A DNA stretch of 40,310 nucleotides, from NCBI RefSeq assembly GCF_000239775.1, contig NZ_CAFI01000199.1, positions 1 to 40,310 of the forward strand, written 5' to 3'. How positions within the stretch are numbered: the stretch's first letter is position 1; every line of letters starts with the position of its first letter. Both the position numbers and the translations under genes were made by a program. Below the pieces are notes generated by a model, which worked only from the letters and a program-made list of their open reading frames with translations, searched no databases and was not told the origin of the DNA. The DNA is from Bradyrhizobium sp. ORS 375 (GTDB taxonomy: Bacteria; Pseudomonadota; Alphaproteobacteria; Rhizobiales; Xanthobacteraceae). Positions 1 to 8,553 of the stretch are shown piece after piece.

Positions 1-809
1 TGCTGTTGTTCCGGACCTCGAGCAACCTGGCGTCCGCCTATGGCATCGCGGTGTCCACGACGATGGTGGCTGACGGCATCATGGGCTTCGTGGTGATCTG
101 GAAGCTCTGGAACCTGCGGGCCGCGGTGGCCGCGGCGATCATCGCTCCGTTCGTGATCGTCGACCTGACCTTCTTCAGCGCCAACCTGCTCAAGCTGTTC
201 GAAGGCGCCTGGGTGCCGCTGCTGTTCGGCGCCGCGATGGTGGTGACGATCTGGACCTGGCGACGCGGCTCGGCGATCCTGATGCTGAAGACCCGCAAGA
301 TCGAGGTTCCGCTCGACGATCTCGTCGCGAGCCTGGAGAAGCGGCCGCCGCACATCGTCAAGGGCACCGCCGTCTTCCTCACCAGCGATCCCACCTCGGT
401 GCCGACAGCGCTGCTGCACAATCTCAAACACAACAAGGTGCTGCACGAGCACAACGTCATCCTGACCATCGAGACCGCGCAGACGCCGCGTGTCGACGTG
501 GCCGAGCGGGTGCGGATGGAGAAGATCAGCGAGAAGTTCTCCAAGGTCCGGCTGCGCTTCGGCTTCATGGAATCGCCGAACGTGCCGCGGGCGCTTGCGG
601 TCGCGCGCAAGCTCGGCTGGCAGTTCGACATCATGTCGACGTCGTTCTTCGTCTCGCGCCGGTCGCTGAAGCCGTCGTCGCAATCCGGCATGCCGGCTTG
701 GCAGGACCATCTGTTCATCGGGCTGAGCCGCTCGGCCAACGACGCGACCGACTACTTCCAGATTCCGACCGGACGGGTGGTGGAAGTTGGTACTCAGGTA
801 ACGATTTGA
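1..809 (+). CDS. kup: Kup-family potassium uptake protein, C-terminal part (cut by window start)
   Basis: Low-affinity K+ uptake permease (probably K+/H+ symport) of the inner membrane. The reading frame is open from the first bases of the window, so the N-terminal half lies outside. What remains is the last membrane segments (for example the run [20 protein letters not shown], then two hydrophobic helices) and the cytoplasmic C-terminal domain. The C-terminal half is nearly the same as that of the complete Kup protein directly downstream: both contain [21 protein letters not shown] and [14 protein letters not shown], and both end [12 protein letters not shown]. The two are therefore tandem paralogues. 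No start codon is present in the window; TTG at position 6 is internal. Function is confident from family similarity; in vivo substrate preference is inference. Confidence 0.93.
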   Translation, partial: LLFRTSSNLASAYGIAVSTTMVADGIMGFVVIWKLWNLRAAVAAAIIAPFVIVDLTFFSANLLKLFEGAWVPLLFGAAMVVTIWTWRRGSAILMLKTRKIEVPLDDLVASLEKRPPHIVKGTAVFLTSDPTSVPTALLHNLKHNKVLHEHNVILTIETAQTPRVDVAERVRMEKISEKFSKVRLRFGFMESPNVPRALAVARKLGWQFDIMSTSFFVSRRSLKPSSQSGMPAWQDHLFIGLSRSANDATDYFQIPTGRVVEVGTQVTI

Positions 810-964
810 CGGTCTGAGGACCTTCGAACCGTTTAAGATATGTTGAAGGGCCTTGCTGACATGCAATATCTGCAGGGCATAGCTCAGGCGCTACGGCTAT
901 AAGCCGCGCGCTCTGCCATCTTGTGCAGTGAAGCATTTAACCAGTCCTCGAGAGGGCTACCCCA

Positions 965-2887
965 ATGACAGCCGACATCGCAGCCACGCCCGCGGAAACG
1001 CCGGCGACCAACGGGCATGGCGATGCCCACTCCACGGCCAGCTTCACCGCGCTAACCCTGGGGAGCATCGGCGTCGTCTATGGCGACATCGGCACCAGCC
1101 CGCTCTACGCGCTGCGCGAGGCCGTGGCTGCGGCCAGCAGCAGCGGCGATCCCGCTCCCCATGCCGTCATGGGTGTGCTCTCGCTGATCCTGTGGGCGCT
1201 GGTGGTCGTCGTCACCCTGAAATACGTCGTCATCCTGCTGCGTGCCGACAATCACGGCGAGGGCGGGACCCTGGCCCTTATGGCGTTGGCACAGCGCGGG
1301 ATCACCCGCGGCGCCGGCACGATCGTCCTGCTCGGCATCATCTCGGGCGCGCTTTTCTACGGCGACGCCGTGATCACGCCAGCCCTTTCGGTCTTGTCGG
1401 CGATCGAGGGCGTCAAACTCGTGACGGCGGCGTTCGACCCCTATGTCGTGCCGATGACGATCATCATCCTGGTCATGCTGTTCGCGGTTCAGGTGCGCGG
1501 CACGGCCAAGGTCGCCGCCTTTTTCGGTCCGATCATGCTGATCTGGTTCCTGGTGATTGGGGTCGCGGCACTGCCGCCGATCCTGCGTCATCCCGAGGTG
1601 CTCTGGGCGGTCAACCCGCTCAATGCCGTGACCTTCATGCTGCATCACGGGATCGTCGGCTTCATCACGCTCGGCGCCGTGTTCCTCGCGGTGACGGGAG
1701 CCGAGGCGCTCTATGCCGACCTGGGCCATTTCGGCAAGCGACCGATCCAGACCGCCTGGCTGTTCGTCGTGCTGCCGTCGCTGGCGCTGAACTATCTGGG
1801 GCAGGGCGCGCTGGTCATTGCCGACGCCAAGGCGATCGAGAACCCGTTCTTCCTGATGTTTCCGGATTGGGCGCTGATCCCGATGGTGGCGTTGGCCACC
1901 GTCGCGACCGTGATCGCGAGCCAAGCCGTCATCACCGGCGCCTATTCGCTGACCCGGCAGGCGATCCAGCTCGGGCTGCTGCCGCGCTTCGAGATCCGCC
2001 ATACCTCCGAGGCGCATTCCGGCCAGATCTATATTCCGCGCATCAACAAGCTGCTGCTGCTCTCGGTGGTGCTGCTGGTGCTGTTGTTCAAATCTTCCAG
2101 CGCGCTGGCGTCGGCCTACGGCATCTCGGTCACGGGCACGATGGTGGTGACCGCCATGATGGGCTTCGTCGTGATCTGGAAGGTCTGGCGGTGGTCGCCG
2201 TTCGCCGCGGCTGCATTGATTGCGCCGTTCCTGTTCCTGGACCTGACCTTCCTGTCGGCGAACCTCCTGAAGGTGCTGGAGGGCGGCTGGGTGCCGCTGG
2301 CGCTCGGCGGCTTCGTGATGACGCTGATGTATACGTGGCGGCGTGGCAGCCGGCTCTTGTTCGACAAGTCGCGCAAGCTGGAGTTCCCGCTCGCCGACCT
2401 CGTCGCGATGCTGGAGAAACGGCCGCCGCAGCGGGTGCCCGGCACGGCCGTCTTCCTGACCTCCGATCCGCTGAGTGCGCCGACGGCGCTGATGCACAGC
2501 CTCAAGCACTACAAGGTGCTGCACGAGAAGAACGTCATCCTGACCATTGAGACCGCGCCGACGCCGCGCATCGACCCGTCGGAGCGGGTGCGCCTGGAGC
2601 AGATCAGCCCGACCTTCTCCAAGGTCACCCTGCGCTTCGGCTTCATGGAGTCGCCGAACGTGCCGCGGGCACTGGCGATCGCGCGCAAGCTCGGCTGGCA
2701 GTTCGACATCATGTCGACCTCGTTCTTCCTGTCGCGCCGAGCGCTCAAGCCGGCGGCGCATTCCGGCATGCCGCGCTGGCAGGATCACCTGTTCATCTCG
2801 ATGAGCCGCTCGGCCAACGACGCCACCGACTATTTCCAGATCCCGAGCGGGCGCGTGGTCGAGGTCGGAACACAGGTCACGATCTAG
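965..2887 (+). CDS. kup: Kup potassium transporter (complete, second tandem copy)
   Basis: A 640-residue inner-membrane K+ transporter, a normal length for the Kup/HAK/KUP family. After a hydrophilic Ala/Thr-rich N-terminus of about 27 residues it shows the family signature [17 protein letters not shown] at residues 36-52, about twelve hydrophobic segments up to roughly residue 460, and a soluble C-terminal domain. The ATG at 965 follows a GAGAGGG ribosome-binding site. The 155-base gap after the first kup copy has no clear terminator, so the two may be cotranscribed or the second may have its own promoter. Bradyrhizobia commonly carry several kup copies. The paralogues diverge mainly in surface positions of the C-terminal domain. 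Confidence 0.97.
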   Translation: MTADIAATPAETPATNGHGDAHSTASFTALTLGSIGVVYGDIGTSPLYALREAVAAASSSGDPAPHAVMGVLSLILWALVVVVTLKYVVILLRADNHGEGGTLALMALAQRGITRGAGTIVLLGIISGALFYGDAVITPALSVLSAIEGVKLVTAAFDPYVVPMTIIILVMLFAVQVRGTAKVAAFFGPIMLIWFLVIGVAALPPILRHPEVLWAVNPLNAVTFMLHHGIVGFITLGAVFLAVTGAEALYADLGHFGKRPIQTAWLFVVLPSLALNYLGQGALVIADAKAIENPFFLMFPDWALIPMVALATVATVIASQAVITGAYSLTRQAIQLGLLPRFEIRHTSEAHSGQIYIPRINKLLLLSVVLLVLLFKSSSALASAYGISVTGTMVVTAMMGFVVIWKVWRWSPFAAAALIAPFLFLDLTFLSANLLKVLEGGWVPLALGGFVMTLMYTWRRGSRLLFDKSRKLEFPLADLVAMLEKRPPQRVPGTAVFLTSDPLSAPTALMHSLKHYKVLHEKNVILTIETAPTPRIDPSERVRLEQISPTFSKVTLRFGFMESPNVPRALAIARKLGWQFDIMSTSFFLSRRALKPAAHSGMPRWQDHLFISMSRSANDATDYFQIPSGRVVEVGTQVTI

Positions 2888-3003
2888 GGTGCGGCGAGGC
2901 GTTGAACAGCCCGCCGAGGCGCTTGATTTTCCGCGCGTGCGGGGCGAGTTTGGCGCCGGTTCGGGGCCTTGTCCGGCTCCGCTGAAGGCTTTGGAGGATG
3001 GGC

Positions 3004-3327
3004 GTGGCTGTTGTGCACGATTTGACCCCGCAGGACGTGGCCAAGGGGCTCGCCGAGGGGCGAATTCTTCTGGTGGACGTCCGCGAGCCGAACGAAGTTG
3101 CTGCGGAAGCCTATCCGGACGGCATCGTTATTCCCTTGTCGAGCTTCGACCCGAAGCTGATCCCGGATCCGAAAGGCAAGGACGTCGTGTTCGCCTGCCG
3201 CTCCGGCAAGCGCTCGGTCACCGCCTCGATGGCCGCGCAGGCGGCGGGCCTGGCGTATGACAAGCATCTGCAAGGCGGGATGCTCGGCTGGAAGGCGGCC
3301 GGCCTGCCGATCAAGACCGGCGGCTGA
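3004..3327 (+). CDS. Rhodanese-like domain protein
   Basis: A single-domain rhodanese of about 107 residues, likely cytoplasmic, handling persulfide sulfur. It has the N-terminal LLVDVREPNE motif and the active-site loop CRSGKRS, whose cysteine is residue 67 counted from the ATG at 2998. The six-residue loop fits sulfurtransferases. Start choice: the ATG at 2998 directly abuts its only Shine-Dalgarno sequence (GGAGG, 2993-2997), which is too close. GTG at 3004 is six bases away, so I use that start. The downstream aminotransferase begins nine bases after the stop, suggesting an operon. The sulfur acceptor cannot be told from sequence. Confidence 0.88.
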   Translation: MAVVHDLTPQDVAKGLAEGRILLVDVREPNEVAAEAYPDGIVIPLSSFDPKLIPDPKGKDVVFACRSGKRSVTASMAAQAAGLAYDKHLQGGMLGWKAAGLPIKTGG

Positions 3328-3336
3328 CGCGGCATC

Positions 3337-4500
3337 ATGATCTCGCAGAACAAGGTCTTCGCCGATCTGCCCGTCACTATTTTCGAGCAGATGTCGCAGC
3401 TCGCGCGCGACAACAACGCCATCAATCTGGGGCAGGGCTTCCCCGACGATCCCGGTCCGGAGGATATCCGCCGCGCCGCGGCTGACGCGGTGTTGAACGG
3501 CTACAACCAGTACCCCTCGATGATGGGCCTGCCCGAGCTGCGCCTGGCGATCGCGGCGCACTACAAGCACTGGCACAAGCTCGATCTCGACCCGATGAGC
3601 GAGGTCATGGTCACCTCGGGCGGCACCGAGGCGCTGACCTCGGCGATCCTGTCGGTGGTCGAGCCGGGCGACGAGGTGATCTGCTTCCAGCCGGTCTACG
3701 ATTCCTACCTGCCGATCATCCGCCAGGCCGGCGGCATCCCGAAGCTGCTGCGGCTCGAGCCGCCGCATTGGCGACTGTCCGAGGAGATGCTGCGCTCCGC
3801 GTTCTCGCCGAAGACCAAGGCGGTGCTGTTCAACAACCCGCTCAACCCGGCCGCCGTGGTCTATCCGCGCGAGGACCTCGAGCTGCTGGCGCGCTTCTGC
3901 CAGGAGTTCGACGCGGTCGCGATCTGCGACGAGGTCTGGGAGCATGTGGTGTTCGACGGCCGCGAGCACATCCCGCTGATCACCATTCCCGGCATGCGCG
4001 ACCGCACCATCAAGGTCGGGTCGGCCGGCAAGATCTTCTCGCTGACGGGCTGGAAGATCGGCTTCGTCTGTGCCGCGCCGCAGCTGCTGCGCGTCGCCGC
4101 CAAGGTGCACCAGTTCCTGACCTTCACGACCGCGCCGAACCTGCAGATGGCGGTGGCCTACGGCCTCGGCAAATCCGACGATTACTTCGTCAACATGCGC
4201 GCCGAGCTCTCGCGCAGCCGCGACCGGCTGACAGCCGGGCTCGAGAGCCTGGGTTTTCCCGTGCTGAAGGCGCAGGGGACGTACTTCCTCACCGTCGACC
4301 TGTCGCCACTCGGCCTCAACGAGACCGACGAGCAGTTCTGCCGGCGCATCGTTCACGACTACAAGGTGGCGGCGATTCCGGTGTCGGCGTTTTACGAGAA
4401 GGACGCCGTGACCTCGGTCGTCCGGTTCTGCTTCGCCAAGAAGGACGCCACGCTCGACACGGCACTGGAGCGCCTGTCCGACGCCATCCACCGACGCTAG
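3337..4500 (+). CDS. Class I/II PLP-dependent aminotransferase
   Basis: A 387-residue fold-type I aminotransferase, cytoplasmic. Visible features: the N-terminal NLGQGFPD substrate loop (about residues 30-37), NQYPSMMGLPELR (57-69), the TSGGTEAL cofactor phosphate loop (93-100), FNNPLNPAA with Asn167, CDEVWEH with Asp198 for the pyridine nitrogen, and the Schiff-base lysine in SAGKIFSLTGWK (Lys232). The pattern resembles the YbdL methionine aminotransferase / kynurenine aminotransferase subgroup. Substrate is not decidable from the sequence; a keto acid/methionine or aromatic amino acid role is inference. It lies between a rhodanese and a polyamine-type binding protein with gaps of 9 and 12 bases, so they are probably cotranscribed. 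Confidence 0.92.
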   Translation: MISQNKVFADLPVTIFEQMSQLARDNNAINLGQGFPDDPGPEDIRRAAADAVLNGYNQYPSMMGLPELRLAIAAHYKHWHKLDLDPMSEVMVTSGGTEALTSAILSVVEPGDEVICFQPVYDSYLPIIRQAGGIPKLLRLEPPHWRLSEEMLRSAFSPKTKAVLFNNPLNPAAVVYPREDLELLARFCQEFDAVAICDEVWEHVVFDGREHIPLITIPGMRDRTIKVGSAGKIFSLTGWKIGFVCAAPQLLRVAAKVHQFLTFTTAPNLQMAVAYGLGKSDDYFVNMRAELSRSRDRLTAGLESLGFPVLKAQGTYFLTVDLSPLGLNETDEQFCRRIVHDYKVAAIPVSAFYEKDAVTSVVRFCFAKKDATLDTALERLSDAIHRR

Positions 4501-4512
4501 GAGAGGAGCCTC

Positions 4513-5619
4513 ATGACGCGCGGCTGCATTCGTTCGGCTCTGGCGCTGGCCGCCGCAGTGCTGACGCTTTCGGTCTCGGCTGGTAGTGCCGAAGAGCGCG
4601 TCGTGAACTTCTACAACTGGTCGAACTACATGGCGCCCGGTGTCCTCGACGACTTCACCAAGGAGACCGGCATCAAGGTCGTCTACGACACCTTCGACGC
4701 CAACGAGACGCTGGAGACGCGGCTGCTCGCCGGCAAGTCCGGCTACGACGTCGTGGTCCCTACGGCGTATTTCCTGCAGCGCCAGATCAAGGCCAAGATC
4801 TTCCAGCCGCTCGACAAGTCCAAGCTGCCGAACCTCGCCAATGCGTGGCCGGTCGTGACCGAGCGTCTCGCCATCTACGATCCCGGCAACCAGTTCGCCG
4901 CCAACTACATGTGGGGCACGACCGGGATCGGCTACAACGTCAAGACGATCGAGAAGATCTTAGGGCCGGGCGCGCGGATCGACAGCTGGGACATGGTGTT
5001 CAAGCCGGAGAATCTCGCCAAGTTCAAGGATTGCGGCGTCCACATGCTGGACTCCGCCGACGACATCTTTCCGGCGGCGCTGAACTATCTCGGCCTCGAT
5101 CCGAACTCGACCAAGCAGGCCGACCTGGAGAAGGCCGCCGAGGTGGTCGGCAAGGTCGCACCCTCCGTGCGCAAGTTTCACTCCTCCGAATATTTGAGTG
5201 CGCTCGCCACCGGCGAGATCTGCCTCGTCGTCGGCTGGTCCGGCGACATCATGCAGGCCCGCAGCCGCGCCGAGGAGGCGAAGAACGGCATCGAGATCGG
5301 CTACGCGATTCCGAAAGAGGGCGCGCAGATGTTCTTCGACAATTTTGCGATTCCCGCCGACGCCCAGCACGTGCCCGAGGCGTATGCGCTGATCAACTAT
5401 CTCTACCGGCCGGAGGTCGCCGCCAAGAACTCGGATTTCCTGTCCTACGCCAACGGCAATCTGGCGAGCCAGAAGCTGATCGACCCGAAGATCCTCGGCG
5501 ACAAGAACATCTATCCTGATGACGCGACCTTGAAGAAGCTGTTCGTCATCACCGCCCGCGAGCCAGCGACTCAGCGGATCATCAACCGGCTCTGGACGAA
5601 GGTGAAGACCGGGCGGTGA
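4513..5619 (+). CDS. potF: Periplasmic polyamine-binding protein (PotF/PotD-type)
   Basis: A 368-residue extracytoplasmic solute-binding protein for putrescine or spermidine, the usual length for PotF. A signal peptide is visible (MTRGCIRSALALAAAVLTLS, cleavage near SAGSA-EE). The mature protein starts with the family pattern VVNFYNWSNYMAPGVLDDF, followed by GYDVVVPTAYFLQRQI, MWGTTGIGYN and FFDNFAIPADA. A strong ribosome-binding site (GGAGAGGAG) precedes the ATG. No potG/potH/potI permease or ATPase genes follow: downstream is a palindromic repeat and a convergent gene. It must use a transporter encoded elsewhere or act as a sensor partner. Ligand identity within the polyamine family is inference. 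Confidence 0.93.
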   Translation: MTRGCIRSALALAAAVLTLSVSAGSAEERVVNFYNWSNYMAPGVLDDFTKETGIKVVYDTFDANETLETRLLAGKSGYDVVVPTAYFLQRQIKAKIFQPLDKSKLPNLANAWPVVTERLAIYDPGNQFAANYMWGTTGIGYNVKTIEKILGPGARIDSWDMVFKPENLAKFKDCGVHMLDSADDIFPAALNYLGLDPNSTKQADLEKAAEVVGKVAPSVRKFHSSEYLSALATGEICLVVGWSGDIMQARSRAEEAKNGIEIGYAIPKEGAQMFFDNFAIPADAQHVPEAYALINYLYRPEVAAKNSDFLSYANGNLASQKLIDPKILGDKNIYPDDATLKKLFVITAREPATQRIINRLWTKVKTGR

Positions 5620-5626
5620 AGATCCC

Positions 5627-5709
5627 CGTCATTCCGGGATGGTGCGTAAGCACCAGACCCGGAATCTCGAGATTCCGGGTTCGATGCTGCGCATCGCCCC
5701 GGAATGACG
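5627..5709. repeat. Cloverleaf-like palindromic repeat (bradyrhizobial REP type)
   Basis: An 83-base element. The outer arms CGTCATTCCGGG (5627-5638) and CCCGGAATGACG (5698-5709) pair over 12 bp. They enclose three smaller perfect hairpins: GGTGC-GTAA-GCACC (5641-5654), the 22-base palindrome with arms CCCGGAATCTC/GAGATTCCGGG (5658-5679), and CGATGC-TGC-GCATCG (5682-5696). A strand can therefore fold into a four-way junction. It lies between convergent genes, eight bases after the potF stop. It could act as a bidirectional terminator or mRNA stabiliser; that is inference. Confidence 0.85.
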
Positions 5710-5750
5710 AAACTTGATAGCTTCGTCGACCTGACAAATCGGTTGAAAGC

Positions 5751-6128
5751 TCACGCCAGCCGGTGCATCGCGCAGAGCTTGTTGCCGTCGAGGTCACGCA
5801 AATACGCGAGGTACAGCTTGCCGGTTGATCCCTGGCGCACGCCAGGCGGATCTTCACAGGTGGTGCCGCCGGCTTCGAGGCCCGCTGCGTGCCAGGCATC
5901 GACTTGTTCGGGCGAACTGCAGGCATAGCCGATGGTGCCGCCGTTGGCCGGCGTCGCGGGCTGGCCGTTGATCGGCTTGGAGACCGAGAAGATGCCGGTC
6001 GGCGTGATGTAGAAGATGCGGTGGCCGTCGACCTTGGCCGGGCGCACGCCGAGGGTGCCCAGGAGCTTGTCGTAGAAGGCCTTGGCCTTGTCGAGGTCGT
6101 TGGTGCCGATCATGATGTGCGAAAACAT
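5751..6128 (-). CDS. VOC-family (glyoxalase/bleomycin-resistance fold) protein
   Basis: A 125-residue small cytoplasmic protein of the vicinal oxygen chelate superfamily. It begins MFSHIMIGTNDLDKAKAFYD, the typical first beta-alpha-beta unit with a potential metal ligand His4, and ends with YLRDLDGNKLCAMH, where such proteins carry the second-module ligands. Its length equals one two-module VOC unit. The start is backed by GGGAGGA just upstream. Members include glyoxalases, dioxygenases and antibiotic-binding proteins; nothing in the sequence or context fixes which. It faces the potF gene and is separated from it by the palindromic repeat. Confidence 0.85.
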   Translation of the reverse strand: MFSHIMIGTNDLDKAKAFYDKLLGTLGVRPAKVDGHRIFYITPTGIFSVSKPINGQPATPANGGTIGYACSSPEQVDAWHAAGLEAGGTTCEDPPGVRQGSTGKLYLAYLRDLDGNKLCAMHRLA

Positions 6129-6289
6129 CAGCGCTTATCCTCCCTGGAGATTCCGAACAGCGTGTCGGATACGGCGCCAAGGTAGCGAGCGTTGCTACGT
6201 GAGGTAAGAGTTTTCTTCGTAGGGTCCGCTGATGGAAGGCGATGCTATCGGCTGCCTTCCTTGTGGTGGAATTTGACCGCGCGAAGCGA

Positions 6290-7222
6290 TTACCGCCAGC
6301 GGCGGTGCAGCCAGAGCCATTGCTCTGGATATTCGCGCACCCAGCCTTCCACGACGTTGGTCACAGCTTGCGTCATGCCCTGGATGTCAATCTGTCCATT
6401 GGCATCGCGCACCGGCTTCACTTCCTCCGATAGCTCGGCTTGGAAGCGGTTGCCAGGGAGGCGGATGATGCGCACGCCATGCACGGGGCATTCGACCTGG
6501 CGGAGCAGGCGGGCCAGCATCGGATTGGCGCGGGTCTTGCGGCCGAAGAACGTCACCTCGACGCCGCCGGTCAAATACTGATCGACCAGCATCGCGACGT
6601 GCTGGCCGTTCTTGAGCGCCTGGCCCAGCCGCAGCGGCGCGTCCCGGCCGGCCGGGATCAGCGTGCCCATCTTCACCTGGCGCATCTCCTGGATGATGCG
6701 GTCGGCGGCGGCGATGTTGGGGCGGCGATAGAGGATCGCGGTATCCAGCTTGTGGGCGACGGCGGCGAGCGCGGGCATTTCCCAGTTGGCGAGATGGCTC
6801 GCAAAGATCAGCGCCGGCTTGCCGTCGAGGCGGAGCTGATGGAACAGCTCGTGCGTCCGCGGCGTCAGCTCGATGCGGCTGCGCTCAGGATGCTCCTCGT
6901 CGTAGTCCCAGATCTTGTCGAGATGCGCGAACTCGGCGCCGACGCGGCCGAGATTGTCCCAGACGCCGGCGAGAATATGCTCGATCTCCTCGGGCGATTT
7001 CTCCGGGAAAGCCTTGGTGAGATTGTCGCGGCCGATGCGCTGCTCGCGCAAGCGGGGGCCGATCCACTGCGCGATGCGCGCGAAGCGGTCGGCCGTCTTC
7101 TGCGGATCGAAATAGCGCGTGGTCTTGAGCATGCCGACCGTCAGCGCGCCGACGGCGGAAGACCCGAGCGACTTCACCTTCTGGCGGATGACGAGCTTGG
7201 TCCGGAGCGGAATGAGACTCAT
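6290..7222 (-). CDS. lpxXL: Lipid A very-long-chain acyltransferase (LpxXL/HtrB-LpxL family)
   Basis: A 310-residue inner-membrane acyltransferase that adds a secondary acyl chain to lipid A at the cytoplasmic face. The LpxL/HtrB-family catalytic motif HX4E is present in FASHLANWEMP (His143, Glu148). A hydrophobic N-terminal stretch (about residues 16-33) can anchor it, and the C-terminus LWLHRRWR is typical of the family. It is the last gene of the run acpXL-fabZ-fabF2-fabF1, whose product is a very-long-chain hydroxyacyl-AcpXL. The known rhizobial LpxXL uses exactly that donor, so specificity is assigned from context. Its start lies 17 bases after the fabF1 stop. Confidence 0.93.
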   Translation of the reverse strand: MSLIPLRTKLVIRQKVKSLGSSAVGALTVGMLKTTRYFDPQKTADRFARIAQWIGPRLREQRIGRDNLTKAFPEKSPEEIEHILAGVWDNLGRVGAEFAHLDKIWDYDEEHPERSRIELTPRTHELFHQLRLDGKPALIFASHLANWEMPALAAVAHKLDTAILYRRPNIAAADRIIQEMRQVKMGTLIPAGRDAPLRLGQALKNGQHVAMLVDQYLTGGVEVTFFGRKTRANPMLARLLRQVECPVHGVRIIRLPGNRFQAELSEEVKPVRDANGQIDIQGMTQAVTNVVEGWVREYPEQWLWLHRRWR

Positions 7223-7239
7223 CGATGCCGACAGGCCGA

Positions 7240-8514
7240 TCAGGCCGGTTCGCGGGTCAGGATCAGCGAAGCGTTCTGGCCGCCGAAGCCGAACGAGTTT
7301 GACATCACGGCCGTGACGCGCGCCTCGCGGGCCTTGTTGCCGACGACATCGAACAGGATCGCGGGATCCGGAATGTCGTAGTTGATGGTCGGCGGGATCA
7401 GCTGATGCTCGAGCGTGAGCAGCGAGATGATCGCCTCGACCGCGCCGGCCGCCGAGATGGTGTGACCGACCATCGACTTGTTGGACGAGACCGGGATCTT
7501 GCCGGTGTGCTCGCCGAACACGGCGGAGACGCCGACATATTCCATCTTGTCGTTCTCGGGCGTCGCGGTGCCGTGGGCGTTGATATGGTCGATCTGCTCG
7601 GGCGCCATGCCGGCGTCGGCCAGCGCCTTGCGGATGCAGCCGATGATCGGCTTGCCGTCCGGCGAGGAGCGGGTGCGGTGGAACGAGTCCGTCAGCTCGC
7701 CGCAGCCAGCGACGACGCCGAGGATCTTGGCGCCGCGCGCCACGGCCGCGTCGTAGCTCTCCAGCACCAGCGCGCCGGCGCCCTCGGCCATGACGAAGCC
7801 GTCTCGGTTCTTGGAGAACGGCTTGGAGGCGGCTTGCGGCGGATCGTTCTGCGTGGACAGCGCCGACAGCAGCGAGAAGCGCACCAGGCCTTCCGGATTG
7901 ACCGAGCCTTCAGTCGCCGCGCACAGCGCGACGTCGGTCTCGCCGCGGCGGATCGCCTCGACGCCGAGCTGGATCGCGGTGGCGCCGGAGGCGCAGGCGG
8001 TCGACAGCGAGATCGGTGAGCCCTTGGTGCCGAAGGTGTCCGACAGCGAATCCGCCACCGAGCCGAACAGGAAGCGGTGGTGATAGTTGACGAACTTGCC
8101 GCCGCCGCAGACCTTCAGCAGGTCGTCATAGGTGAAGTGCGTGCCGCCGACCTCGTGCGCGAGCTCGAGCCGCTGCGGCCACTCGATCTCGACAGGAGCA
8201 ACCGCGAGAAACAGCGGGCCGGGGAAGTCGCCCTTGGAGCCGATGCCGGCCTGCGCGATTGCTTCCTCGACGGCCATGTGGCCGAGCCGCTCGGAGAGGC
8301 CGGTCGACGTGAACGGCGCCACCGGCACGAAGTCCACCGTGCCGGCCATCGTCGTCTTCAGCCCGTCGATCGGGAAGCGCGTGATGGTGCGGATGCCGGA
8401 CTCGCCGGCCACCAGCTTGGTCCAATTGTCGGACTTGCCGGCCCCGAGCGAGGTGACGATGCCCATGCCCGTCACGACCACGACGGGGCGTCCAAACTTG
8501 TCGCGTACACTCAT
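7240..8514 (-). CDS. fabF1XL: Beta-ketoacyl-ACP synthase FabF1XL (catalytically complete)
   Basis: A 424-residue KAS II-like condensing enzyme that extends acyl chains carried on AcpXL. The full thiolase-fold triad is visible: nucleophile Cys174 in STACASG, His314 in NAHGTATPEND, and His351 in NKSMVGHTISAAG with Lys346. The Gly-rich C-terminal NSFGFGGQNASL is also present. The start at 8514 is preceded by GGGGAC. It lies 39 bases downstream of a second KAS-like gene that lacks these residues, suggesting the two act as a heterodimer. In Rhizobium an alcohol dehydrogenase gene follows fabF1XL; here lpxXL follows directly. Confidence 0.94.
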   Translation of the reverse strand: MSVRDKFGRPVVVVTGMGIVTSLGAGKSDNWTKLVAGESGIRTITRFPIDGLKTTMAGTVDFVPVAPFTSTGLSERLGHMAVEEAIAQAGIGSKGDFPGPLFLAVAPVEIEWPQRLELAHEVGGTHFTYDDLLKVCGGGKFVNYHHRFLFGSVADSLSDTFGTKGSPISLSTACASGATAIQLGVEAIRRGETDVALCAATEGSVNPEGLVRFSLLSALSTQNDPPQAASKPFSKNRDGFVMAEGAGALVLESYDAAVARGAKILGVVAGCGELTDSFHRTRSSPDGKPIIGCIRKALADAGMAPEQIDHINAHGTATPENDKMEYVGVSAVFGEHTGKIPVSSNKSMVGHTISAAGAVEAIISLLTLEHQLIPPTINYDIPDPAILFDVVGNKAREARVTAVMSNSFGFGGQNASLILTREPA

Positions 8515-8553
8515 GATGTCCCCCGTCGCGTCGTCTTCAGCCGCGCGCCGCGT

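Noticed and set aside
2884-4491. 535-codon open frame antisense to the aminotransferase
   Set aside because: The same shadow effect; no ribosome-binding site and no recognisable domain, while the plus-strand enzyme shows full catalytic motifs.
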